This document shows, piece after piece, positions 44,177 through 52,351 of a DNA stretch of 64,000 nt. The stretch is from Roseibium album. GTDB taxonomy: Bacteria; Pseudomonadota; Alphaproteobacteria; Rhizobiales; Stappiaceae. The translations under genes were made by a program, and so were the position numbers. The stretch is from contig CXTY01000001.1 in the NCBI GenBank assembly GCA_001404055.1, positions 186,001-250,000 on the forward strand. The letters run 5' to 3'. The number at the start of each line of letters is the position of its first letter. The stretch's first letter is position 1. Under the pieces are notes generated by a model. It was not told the DNA's origin. It saw nothing but the letters and a program-made list of their open reading frames with translations, and did not search any database.

Positions 44177-44193
44177 GTCTTTGTGACTTGGCC

Positions 44194-44856
44194 TTAGCCG
44201 CGAACCAGTGACATGAATTTGGCCTGCTCGGCCGGATCGTCCTGGAATACGCCAGTAAATTGGGTGGTGATCGTAGAGACCCCCGGTTTTTGTACGCCGC
44301 GCATCGTCATGCATTGATGCTCTGCTTCAAGCATCACAGCCAGACCGCGTGGCGCCAGGGCATCGTCAATGACGGATGCGATCTGGGCAGTCAAGTTCTC
44401 CTGTGTCTGCAGGCGCTTGGCATAAATGTCCACCACACGAGCAAGTTTGGAGAGACCGACAACGCCTTCAGCCGGATAGTAGGCGATATGGGCTTCGCCA
44501 ATGAAAGGAAGCATATGGTGTTCGCAATGCGAATGGAACGGAATGCCGCGCACAAGTACAATGTCCTGATAGCCGCCAACATCTTCGAACGTCCGTGCCA
44601 AGTGCTCAGCAGGATCCTCAAAATAGCCGCTGTAAAGCTGGCTTAGCGCCTTTACGACACGCTTAGGCGTTTCCACCAGGCCTTCACGGTCCGGATCATC
44701 CCCGGTCCACGCGAGAATGGTGCGCACCGCCGCTTCCACTTCTTCGCGGCTAGGGCGATGTAATTGGTCCGGTGACCTTCTTTCGAATGCTTTAACTACC
44801 GGCTTGAGGACAGCGTCCATTGGGATCCTCGCAATTTTACCCTTGTCACTCGTCAT
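44194..44856 (-). CDS. folE: GTP cyclohydrolase I
   Basis: A 220-residue enzyme converting GTP to dihydroneopterin triphosphate for folate. The zinc site HCEHHMLPF and the later [12 protein letters not shown] loop (Cys ligand) are intact, and the C-terminal TTQFTGVFQ segment is typical. I chose ATG 44856 with AAGAGCG upstream; the in-frame extension to 44934 looks non-coding. hisI follows after 56 bases and could be co-transcribed. This folE-hisI order next to an IscU-like gene recurs in alphaproteobacteria, from memory. Confidence 0.95.
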   Translation of the reverse strand: MTSDKGKIARIPMDAVLKPVVKAFERRSPDQLHRPSREEVEAAVRTILAWTGDDPDREGLVETPKRVVKALSQLYSGYFEDPAEHLARTFEDVGGYQDIVLVRGIPFHSHCEHHMLPFIGEAHIAYYPAEGVVGLSKLARVVDIYAKRLQTQENLTAQIASVIDDALAPRGLAVMLEAEHQCMTMRGVQKPGVSTITTQFTGVFQDDPAEQAKFMSLVRG

Positions 44857-45100
44857 ACGGCGCTCTTTTGTGCACAGGTCATTGGCCCAGAAGCTGCGGA
44901 CCATTATCATACTCCACGCAAAAAGCGAACGCACAGTTTCTAAGCGAACTGAGTTGATATCAAGCGCACATACGACTTAACAAATATCAACTGCGACCAC
45001 TCTGCCCCTTGCGAATTTGCCGTGACAACTGATCTATATATAGGAAAGTACCATGCCAGCAATGTGGCACGCGATCACTGGCTTTCACGAAGAGGCGAGA

Positions 45101-45553
45101 ATGCTTGACGACATTTATAATTCGAAGATCCTCGAATTCGCCGGAAACATCCCGCGAATTGGTCGTCTTGAAGGTCCTGACGCAACGGCGAAGGCACATT
45201 CCAAGCTTTGTGGCTCGACCGTTCTTGTTGACTTATGTGTGAAGGACGGTGTGGTCACGGACTTCGCCCACGACGTAAAAGCATGCGCGCTCGGGCAGGC
45301 ATCGTCCTCAATCATGGCGCAAAACGTTGTTGGTGCGTCATCTGATGAGCTTCGCGAAGTCCAAAAAAGCATGCGTGCCATGCTCAAGGAAGGTGGGGAA
45401 CCACCTGTGGGACGCTTTGAGGATTTGAAGTTTCTGGAGCCAGTTCGCGAATACAAGGCACGCCACGCCTCAACTTTGCTGACCTTTGACGCTGTTGTAG
45501 ACGCTCTGGACCAGATCGAGGCTAAAGCGAAAGAAAACGGCGCAGCGGCCTGA
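45101..45553 (+). CDS. IscU-like iron-sulfur scaffold paralogue
   Basis: A 150-residue protein of the NifU-N/IscU family, beginning LDDIYNSKILEFAGNIPR. Two of the three cluster-ligand cysteines are present, in KLCGSTVLVDL and KACALGQASSSIM. The third, normally in an HCS segment, reads RHASTLL, so Cys is replaced by Ala. Binding of a full cluster in the classical way is therefore doubtful. ATG 45101 follows AGAGGCGAG. yidD begins 32 bases after it. Cluster carrier or regulatory role is possible. Confidence 0.86.
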   Translation: MLDDIYNSKILEFAGNIPRIGRLEGPDATAKAHSKLCGSTVLVDLCVKDGVVTDFAHDVKACALGQASSSIMAQNVVGASSDELREVQKSMRAMLKEGGEPPVGRFEDLKFLEPVREYKARHASTLLTFDAVVDALDQIEAKAKENGAAA

Positions 45554-45584
45554 AGGCTGCGCTCCGTAGGCTCATAGGTACCTT

Positions 45585-45941
45585 ATGTGCTCTCCGATAA
45601 AATCGGATACCGAAGCGATCCCGGGCAAGCGCTTGTCGCTCGCCGGAAGGGCAGCAATTGGTTTGATCTGGATTTACAGGCATTCGCTTTCGTTGTTCAT
45701 GGGCAGGGGATGCCGATACGCGCCGACATGTTCCGACTATACGGAACAGGCGATCCGTCGATACGGGTTCTGGACTGGTGGATGGATCGGGTTTTCGCGA
45801 ATTCTGAGATGCAACCCATGGGGCGCGTCCGGATACGATCCTGTTCCCGATAATCTGCCTAAAGCCGGACGCTGGTGGCTTCCATGGAGGTATGGGCACT
45901 GGAATGGCAAACATATCTCGGACGATTACAGACTGGACTAA
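45585..45941 (+). CDS. yidD: membrane protein insertion efficiency factor YidD
   Basis: A 118-residue protein. The diagnostic block is YRHSLSLFMGRGCRYAPTCSDYTEQAI with three Cys, followed by GWIGFSRILRCNPWG and DPVPD. YidD is a small amphipathic inner-membrane-associated protein that aids insertion by YidC. Start ATG at 45585. It is co-directional with the IscU-like gene. A MITE has inserted 4 bases after its stop codon, so its transcript now ends in or beyond the element. Confidence 0.93.
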   Translation: MCSPIKSDTEAIPGKRLSLAGRAAIGLIWIYRHSLSLFMGRGCRYAPTCSDYTEQAIRRYGFWTGGWIGFSRILRCNPWGASGYDPVPDNLPKAGRWWLPWRYGHWNGKHISDDYRLD

Positions 45942-45945
45942 GCTA

Positions 45946-46209
45946 GGGTCAGGACCCATTAATTTGATTGAAATGGCGCAACAAACGGCAATGAGCTGCA
46001 AGGAAAAGCGCGATAAGCGGGCTTTCTGCCCGGATGAGCGGTTTGACGCAGCAGATCGAAGCCGTTTTTGCGTCCCTTTGGGATAGGGTGAACTTGCGCA
46101 GCAACGTCGTTGCAAATCTTTGAAAACCATGCGGTTTCCTACAGTTTTGCGCCTCGTATCCGAACAAATTCATTCCTACCATTTCATCCAAATTAATGGG
46201 TCCTGACCC
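45946..46209. mobile_element. 264-bp MITE with 31-bp terminal inverted repeats
   Basis: The ends are inverted copies beginning GGGTCAGGACCCATTAATTT, matching at 29 of 31 positions (45946-45976 and 46179-46209), and each is flanked by TA as in target duplications of IS5-type elements. The inside has no transposase and no sizeable gene. It is therefore a non-autonomous miniature element, presumably moved by a related IS elsewhere in the genome. It sits directly behind yidD. The next 220 bases hold only a short AAAAGAG/CTCTTTT hairpin at 46239-46256. Confidence 0.88.
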
Positions 46210-46433
46210 TAGGTGTTTTTAGGAATACAATCTGTCACAAAAGAGTTGGCTCTTTTAGAGCGAAGAAGTTCAACACCTGCTTTTTAAAGTACGTGACGAT
46301 AGGTTGGCGACACTGGTCTAGACTGCCCGCACACACTTGTTGGCCTCAGCTAAGTGTTTTTACTTCACCGTAGGTAGCGATGGCGTTGTCTCTATGTCAA
46401 ATGCACCGAAAAGCTTCGTTGCAGACGATTGGT

Positions 46434-47030
46434 TTATTCCTGCAAAGTGACGAAGTTTAAATATTTGTAACCGAGCTGCGAAGCTGTCTGGACTTCATCA
46501 GGAAATCCCATCTTCAAAAGGTGGTTCGCCAAATCCGCATCAACTTCGGCGATACTGCTCAGAATTCTAAGCGTCACATCGCTGTTTGCAGAACTTGGAA
46601 ACCTAAACAATGCGCCCGGTGCCGCCTGTCGGTGATTAGCAGCAGCGAACAAAAGAAGGCAGGTTGAATAGCATCTTTTCCCACTTCGTATCGAGACGGT
46701 CACGGTTGTTTTTTCTCGTTGGGCTGCTCGGATTATCCGCACAATTCTGATTGCAGCGGCCAAATCCCCACCGGTGCAATCCAATTCGATCACGATAGGC
46801 TTGGGGTAGGGAATCGACAGCATCGCGGCAGCATAAAGCCGACGAAAGTGCCGGGAACTCTGGGGTAGAATTTCACCCTCCAAGGATAGGACATTGTGAG
46901 ACAAGGTCCAGTTTCCGTTGTTGATTTCGCCCGCCGAAACACCTGCACCCATCAAAATCATGCTGGAATATGTCATCCAGACAGCCATAAATCTGATTAT
47001 CGTGTTTTGATCCAATGTCATGGTGTTCAT
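46434..47030 (-). CDS. secreted ClpP/crotonase-like protein (COG3904 type)
   Basis: A 198-residue protein with an N-terminal signal (FMAVWMTYSSMILMGAGVSAG). The core resembles periplasmic ClpP/crotonase-fold proteins of the COG3904 type: IVIELDCTGGDLAAAIRIVRIIR, then SGKRCYSTCLLLFAAANHRQAAPGALFRF. The Ser between two Cys (CYSTC) occupies the place of the family's SxCxS-like region; whether it is catalytic is unknown. It is divergent from the winged-helix/hydrolase fusion, with 139 bases between the starts. No good Shine-Dalgarno precedes the ATG. It probably belongs to the accessory block. Confidence 0.72.
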   Translation of the reverse strand: MNTMTLDQNTIIRFMAVWMTYSSMILMGAGVSAGEINNGNWTLSHNVLSLEGEILPQSSRHFRRLYAAAMLSIPYPKPIVIELDCTGGDLAAAIRIVRIIRAAQREKTTVTVSIRSGKRCYSTCLLLFAAANHRQAAPGALFRFPSSANSDVTLRILSSIAEVDADLANHLLKMGFPDEVQTASQLGYKYLNFVTLQE

Positions 47031-47169
47031 ACTAAGGGATGCCCGCTACGCAGCCGCTACCTATCGAGAGAGTAGTCGTTATTTATGCGTTACAAATCAT
47101 AGATAGGAATTGCTGGGCGGGAACGAGCAGGCTTAGAATAAAGGCCCAGACGCTGGTGGAGCGATACAT

Positions 47170-48771
47170 ATGTCGCAATTGTGCCTCAATCTGCTTGGAG
47201 CGTTCGACGCCAAATGTAACGGCATTTCTCTGAAATTACCGCGCAACAAGGCAAAGGCTTTGCTCGCGTATCTAGCGATGCCGACCGGAAGGATCTGCTC
47301 CAGAGACGAAGTGTGCAGGCTGCTATGGAGTCGATCCAGTGAAGAGCAGGCGCGTGCAAGTCTTCGACAAGTCCTGTTTGTATTAAGAAGGTCATTACCA
47401 GAAGAATTCTGGCCTATCTCTCTGGATGATGATCTGAGTCTTGACGCGCGATCTATTGCGCTAGACGTAGGCGATTTTGCTGACGCCGCCGTCGCGGGAT
47501 CGATTTCAGATTTAGAACGGGCATCTGAGCTCTATCGCGGGCCATTCCTTCAGGGCATCAGTCTTCGCGAAGATGGGTTTGAGGAATGGATCGCGGTAGA
47601 ACGTGTACGTCTTGAGGGCATCGCTGTGTCCGTGATGACGCGCCTTGTGAAACACTATCTTTTGGTTTCGCGCCACGATGACGCAATAGCATTCGCTAAT
47701 CGAATTCTTAGCATAGATCACTTGCACGAGGAGGCTCACCGCGCCTTAATTCGATCTTATTGTGCGACTGGAAGTTCCGGCCTTGCACGGATGCAATACG
47801 AGATTTGCCGGAAGGCACTGTATCGTGAGCTGGGCGTGGTGCCTGCCGAAAAAACGCAATTAGAAATTAAAAATGTAGTGTGTGGCCACAGATCTCCAGC
47901 TCAATCCCTCGCTCAGTCGATAGAACATTCCAAAACGCAAGAGGTGAAATTTTGCCACGCCTTCGACGGCATCAAGATCGCATACGCGACGGTCGGTGAT
48001 GGACCACCCCTTGTCAAAGCGCCAAACTGGATGACCCACTTGGAATATGAGTGGGAGAGTCCTGTCTGGCGACATTTTCTTGGAGAGTTTTCAAAAAACC
48101 GTACGCTTATTCGATTTGACCAACGTGGGAATGGTCTTTCCGATAGGGACGTGGCCAACCTTTCCTTCGATTCCTTTGTCAGAGATTTGGAGGCAGTCGT
48201 AGATGAACTCAATATTGATCGATTTCCATTGCTTGGTATTTCTCAAGGTTGCGCGATCTCGATCGCCTATGCAGTCCGTCACCCAGAAAGGGTGAGCAAG
48301 CTTATTCTGTATGGTGGTTTTGTTTTCGGCGCTGCTAAGCGCGATCCTGAAAGTTGCGGAGTTTCGGACGCCATCAACACCTTGATCCGACATGGCTGGG
48401 GGCAAGACAATTCAGGTATTCGGGAAATGTATGCCGCAAAACTGATTCCTGGGGGAACAAAGGAGCAGATGGATTGGTACACAGAACTGATGCGTGTGAG
48501 TGCATCTCCCGAGAATGCGCTTCTATTGCGGGAAGCTATGAGCCAGGTGGACATTTCTGATCTACTCCCGGCTGTGCAGGCACCAACCTTGGTCCTCCAT
48601 GCGCGCAATGATGCCATCGCCCCATTTGAAGAAGGTCGTACAGTCGCGGCACAAATTCCCAATGCCCGTTTTGTAGCACTCGACGGCAAGAACCACATTT
48701 TACTTGAAGATGAACCTGCTTGGTCGAAGTTCGTCGAGGAAGTGATGAGGTTTCTTGAAATGTCTACATAG
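47170..48771 (+). CDS. fusion of OmpR/SARP-type DNA-binding, BTAD and alpha/beta hydrolase domains
   Basis: A 533-residue protein with three parts. Residues 1-95 are a winged-helix domain (KALLAYLAMPTGRICSRDEVCRLLW, RASLRQVLFVLRRSL). Residues 100-235 are a bacterial transcriptional activation (BTAD) helical repeat region like that of SARP regulators. Residues 255-533 are an alpha/beta hydrolase with nucleophile S358 in GISQG, acid D481 and H509. The layout suggests a regulator whose ligand or signal is made or read by an attached hydrolase fold. The base composition appears less GC-rich than in nearby core genes. It is divergent from the ClpP-like gene. Ligand unknown. Confidence 0.85.
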   Translation: MSQLCLNLLGAFDAKCNGISLKLPRNKAKALLAYLAMPTGRICSRDEVCRLLWSRSSEEQARASLRQVLFVLRRSLPEEFWPISLDDDLSLDARSIALDVGDFADAAVAGSISDLERASELYRGPFLQGISLREDGFEEWIAVERVRLEGIAVSVMTRLVKHYLLVSRHDDAIAFANRILSIDHLHEEAHRALIRSYCATGSSGLARMQYEICRKALYRELGVVPAEKTQLEIKNVVCGHRSPAQSLAQSIEHSKTQEVKFCHAFDGIKIAYATVGDGPPLVKAPNWMTHLEYEWESPVWRHFLGEFSKNRTLIRFDQRGNGLSDRDVANLSFDSFVRDLEAVVDELNIDRFPLLGISQGCAISIAYAVRHPERVSKLILYGGFVFGAAKRDPESCGVSDAINTLIRHGWGQDNSGIREMYAAKLIPGGTKEQMDWYTELMRVSASPENALLLREAMSQVDISDLLPAVQAPTLVLHARNDAIAPFEEGRTVAAQIPNARFVALDGKNHILLEDEPAWSKFVEEVMRFLEMST

Positions 48772-48889
48772 AGCCTCCCTGCAAACGGGATAGGAGTGTT
48801 GGTTACCTGTAAAACTGTTTTCGCGTAACAGTTGACCCTGGGGAACGCGAATGCGACGCTCACGCTTCAGCCAAATGGCGGAGGGAGCG

Positions 48890-50677
48890 ATGAGTGCGTG
48901 TGATTTCCATCTCGTCATGATAAAGCCGACTCACTACGATGATGACGGTTACCCGATCCAGTGGCTCCGATCCGCAATTCCGTCCAATACACTTGCAAGT
49001 CTGAACGGTCTTGCAGAGGCTGCACGTGAACGGCAGGTCCTTGGCAAGGATGTTCGCATTCATCTGCATACCTATGACGAAACCAACAAGCGTATCAGGC
49101 CGCACAAGTTGGCCCGGCAAGTGAGAGAACATGGCGGCAAGGCACTGATTGCACTGGTCGGCGTGCAATCAAATCAATTTCCCCGCGCCACAGACCTTGC
49201 CCATGCCTTTTTGAAAGAAGGTCTGCCAACGGCGATTGGCGGGTTTCATGTCTCCGGCTGCATTTCCATGTTGGATGAGATGCCTGAGGAGATGGTGCAA
49301 CTGCAAAACGAGGGTGTCAGTTATTTTGCAGGCGAGGCGGAAGACAGGAGGCTGGACCAGGTACTTCAAGATGCATTTTCGGATGATTTGAAACCCCTTT
49401 ACAACTTCATGGACGATCTGCCGTCTCTCGAAGGTGAACCGACACCGATCCTGCCAAATAAGCATATTCAATTTACGGCCGGGTCTCATTCAAGCTTCGA
49501 TCTGGGTCGGGGGTGTCCGTATCAATGTTCGTTTTGCACGATCATCAACGTACAGGGTCGCAAAAGCCGGTTTCGTTCAGCCGACGATCTGGAACTAATC
49601 ATTCGTGACAACTACGCCCAGAACATCAACCGGTTTTTCATCACAGATGATAATTTTGCGCGCAATCGTGAGTGGGAAGCTCTGTTTGACCGTCTGATTG
49701 AACTTCGTGAAAACGAATACTTCGATATCAAGTTCATCATCCAGGTGGACACGCTCTGCCACAGGATCGAAGGCTTTATCGAAAAGGCGACGCGTGCAGG
49801 GGTGAACAGGGTTTTCATAGGACTTGAAAACATCAATCCGGACAACCTTCTGGCTGCCAAAAAGCGGCAGAACAAGATCACTGAATATCGAGAAATGTTG
49901 CAGAAGTGGCGGTCGCACGGCGCAACGACTTATGCCGGCTACATTATCGGCTTCCCGGGTGACACAAGAGAATCGGTGTTGAGGGATATCGAAATCATCA
50001 AGAATGAATTGCCGCTGGATCTGCTGGAATTCTTTTACCTGACGCCTCTACCGGGCTCAGAGGATCATAAGGTTCTGCTTTCCAAGGGCGCCTGGATGGA
50101 TCCGGATCTGAACAAATACGATCTCAATCATCGCGTATCTCACCACCCGAAAATGAGTGATGAAGATTGGGAGGGGGCCTACAAGGACGCTTGGCAAAGT
50201 TACTACTCGGATGACCACATTGCGACTGTCCTGAGCCGTGCAGCGGCACATAGAAAAGGGCGCCCCGGAAACAAACTGTTTCTGATGATGTGGTTCAAGC
50301 TGATGGTGTTGTGTGAAGGGGTGCACCCACTGGAGGGCGGCTATTTTCGCCTGAAATTCAGAAAAGATCGCCGGAGTGGATTGCCCATAGAAAGTCCGCT
50401 TGGCTTTTATGCGCGGTACTTAAGCGAAATTCTGGTCAAGCATTGGTCCTACATTGCCTCCACCTTGCGGGTTTACATGATTTACAGGAGAGTAAAGCGT
50501 TCACCGAACCGGCGCAGCTACAAGGATATCGCGATATTGCCCATGGAGCAGGCTGCAGAAGAGGGGCTGGCCATGATCCGGGAAACACGCGGCGGGGTGG
50601 AAGCTGTCGCCAAACAGGTTCGCGACGCCGCCTTGCGAAAGGCCGGCAAGGACAAAGCCAGGGCCTCGTCCTCCTGA
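48890..50677 (+). CDS. radical SAM protein with cobalamin-binding-like N-terminus
   Basis: A 595-residue enzyme. The N-terminal part (to about residue 180) has the VGVQSNQFPRATDLAHAF and AIGGFHVSG segments of a B12-binding-like fold. The radical SAM core follows, with the cluster motif CPYQCSFC at residues 209-216. YIIGFPGDT is seen later. The C-terminal third (about 410-595) is basic and unknown to me. ATG 48890 follows GGCGGAGGGAG. Relatives of this class B type do methyl transfer or ring chemistry, but the substrate is not deducible. It lies in the accessory block and converges on the EamA gene 7 bases away. Confidence 0.82.
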   Translation: MSACDFHLVMIKPTHYDDDGYPIQWLRSAIPSNTLASLNGLAEAARERQVLGKDVRIHLHTYDETNKRIRPHKLARQVREHGGKALIALVGVQSNQFPRATDLAHAFLKEGLPTAIGGFHVSGCISMLDEMPEEMVQLQNEGVSYFAGEAEDRRLDQVLQDAFSDDLKPLYNFMDDLPSLEGEPTPILPNKHIQFTAGSHSSFDLGRGCPYQCSFCTIINVQGRKSRFRSADDLELIIRDNYAQNINRFFITDDNFARNREWEALFDRLIELRENEYFDIKFIIQVDTLCHRIEGFIEKATRAGVNRVFIGLENINPDNLLAAKKRQNKITEYREMLQKWRSHGATTYAGYIIGFPGDTRESVLRDIEIIKNELPLDLLEFFYLTPLPGSEDHKVLLSKGAWMDPDLNKYDLNHRVSHHPKMSDEDWEGAYKDAWQSYYSDDHIATVLSRAAAHRKGRPGNKLFLMMWFKLMVLCEGVHPLEGGYFRLKFRKDRRSGLPIESPLGFYARYLSEILVKHWSYIASTLRVYMIYRRVKRSPNRRSYKDIAILPMEQAAEEGLAMIRETRGGVEAVAKQVRDAALRKAGKDKARASSS

Positions 50678-50683
50678 GGACCG

Positions 50684-51571
50684 TCAGGCTGTTGCCTTTT
50701 GCCGGATCAGGCTCCATCCAAACGTCATGCCCATGGCAGCCAGGATAATCGTTGCGGCTCCAATCAGCTGCAGTGGATGCAGTCGATGGCCAAACGCCGC
50801 GTAGTCGACAAAGATCGCGACGACCGGATAGATGAAAGAAAATGCTCCCTGAAGATAGGTGGGCAGCTTCTGAACAGCACCATACATCAAGATATACATG
50901 ATCCCGGTGTGAACGACTCCGAGGGTGATCAATGCGCCCCAGGACACAGGGGTATCTGGCAGCGCATTCCAGCTGACGAAGGGTGCCAGCATCAAAATGC
51001 CGACGCATACCTGAATGAGCGCGATGAGCTGTGGCGGTGTGCCGGCAAGTTTTTTCGTCAGGAGAGCAGCAACCGCCCAAAAGAATGCGGCACTCAGCGC
51101 GAGCGCGATACCGAGGATATAGTTTGCACCTGAGGTATCGGCGCTGCCAGGCTCAGTTCGAATGATGAGAAGCACCCCAACAAAAGCAATGGCCAGCCAA
51201 CCAAGTTTTTTGGCAGTGACACGCTCGCCCAGAAACAGGACGCCAAATCCGACAAGGATGAAAGGCTGGGTATTATAAACAGCGGTGGCCACTCCAATCG
51301 TAGCTTCGCGATAGGCGCTGAACAACATTGCCCAGTTGGCTACGATTGCGATACCGCCGATTCCCGCGATGGCCAGTTGTTTCCACGTCAGCGTGTTTTT
51401 CAACAATCCTTGTGCGCCGCAGATGACCAGCAAAGCGGCGGCTCCAAATGCACAGCGCCAGAAAACCACGTCAATTGCCGATTGGCCCGACAGAACCACA
51501 AACAATCCTATCGTGCCAAGAATGGTCATGGCGGCTGTCATCTCTGCCGAACCGCGTAATGTCTGGTCCAT
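50684..51571 (-). CDS. EamA/DMT-family transporter
   Basis: A 295-residue membrane protein with ten helices in two five-helix repeats, each with an EamA pattern, for example RCAFGAAALLVI and VGVLFLGERVTAKKLGWLAIAFVGV, then AALLTKKLAGTPPQ. Members export amino acids or other metabolites, or import them. ATG 51571 follows CGGAGGG. It is divergent from an Lrp-type regulator across 129 bases, a classic exporter/regulator layout in which the regulator senses the exported amino acid. Substrate unknown. Confidence 0.9.
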   Translation of the reverse strand: MDQTLRGSAEMTAAMTILGTIGLFVVLSGQSAIDVVFWRCAFGAAALLVICGAQGLLKNTLTWKQLAIAGIGGIAIVANWAMLFSAYREATIGVATAVYNTQPFILVGFGVLFLGERVTAKKLGWLAIAFVGVLLIIRTEPGSADTSGANYILGIALALSAAFFWAVAALLTKKLAGTPPQLIALIQVCVGILMLAPFVSWNALPDTPVSWGALITLGVVHTGIMYILMYGAVQKLPTYLQGAFSFIYPVVAIFVDYAAFGHRLHPLQLIGAATIILAAMGMTFGWSLIRQKATA

Positions 51572-51640
51572 AATCGTCCCTCCGAGAGCTTGCACTGGCG
51601 AAAGAATGACAAAGGGATGGACGGAATTACATTTGATTGC

Positions 51641-51686
51641 TTAGGTGAATATGCCAATTTAAGTTACTATATTAGGTAATATGGCG
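51641..51686. promoter_or_regulatory. possible Lrp operator repeats
   Basis: Two near copies, TTAGGTGAATATGCC (51641-51655) and TTAGGTAATATGGCG (51672-51686), are 31 bases apart, three helical turns, in the AT-rich gap between the divergent transporter and Lrp genes. Lrp-family octamers bind such phased sites. The second copy ends 15 bases before the lrp start, so autoregulation is also possible. Confidence 0.42.
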
Positions 51687-51700
51687 GTGTTGGCTAAAAA

Positions 51701-52159
51701 ATGAAAATTGACGAAGCGGACGGAAAAATCATCGAAGCACTCATCAAAGACGCACGCATGTCCTTGAAAGACCTTGCTGCGCACGCCGGACTTTCGTCGC
51801 CCGGTGTATCGGAGAGAATCCGAAGGTTACTGGACCGGGGCATTGTCAAAGGCTTCAGTGCGGACATTGATCACAAGGCGCTGGGTTACAGTCTGCAGGC
51901 GATTGTACGCATTCGCCCGCTACCGGGAAAACTGCATATTGTTCAGCGCTTGATTGAAGATATTCCAGAGTTTTGCGAATGCGACAAAGTGACGGGAGAT
52001 GACTGTTTCATTGCCCGTCTTGTTGTTCCATCCATCGAGGAACTGGATGGCATTCTGGACAAGGTTGCCGACAAGGCGGAAACGAGCACTTCAATCGTGA
52101 AATCACAGCCGATACGCAGGCGGCCACCGCCGCTTGTGATCGAACGCGATAGCCGTTGA
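51701..52159 (+). CDS. Lrp/AsnC family regulator
   Basis: A 152-residue protein. The winged helix-turn-helix is at about residues 5-50 (IIEALIKDARMSLKDLAAHAGLSSPGVSERIRRL), followed by the ligand-binding RAM domain (SLQAIVRIRPLPGK, CDKVTGDDCFIARLVVP). The protein probably binds an amino acid and controls the divergent EamA transporter gene. Start ATG at 51701, but the ribosome site is poor, as the region before it is AT-rich. A C-terminal basic tail IRRRPPPLVIERDSR is short. Function by context only. Confidence 0.9.
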   Translation: MKIDEADGKIIEALIKDARMSLKDLAAHAGLSSPGVSERIRRLLDRGIVKGFSADIDHKALGYSLQAIVRIRPLPGKLHIVQRLIEDIPEFCECDKVTGDDCFIARLVVPSIEELDGILDKVADKAETSTSIVKSQPIRRRPPPLVIERDSR

Positions 52160-52351
52160 ACTTTTCAGCGCAAATCCCATAACTCAGATTTTCTGGCCGG
52201 TTGTCAAATTTCAGCCAGTATTAATGCTGGATCGAGGTTGCCCGCGGCTGGAAAGGGTTGCTGTTTTCCGTTGAATCCACTATCAGCGGGCGGTCCTAAT
52301 CCTTTGAAACGCTTACCTGCCTTGTCTGCAGGAGTGAGCAGGAGAAAAATT

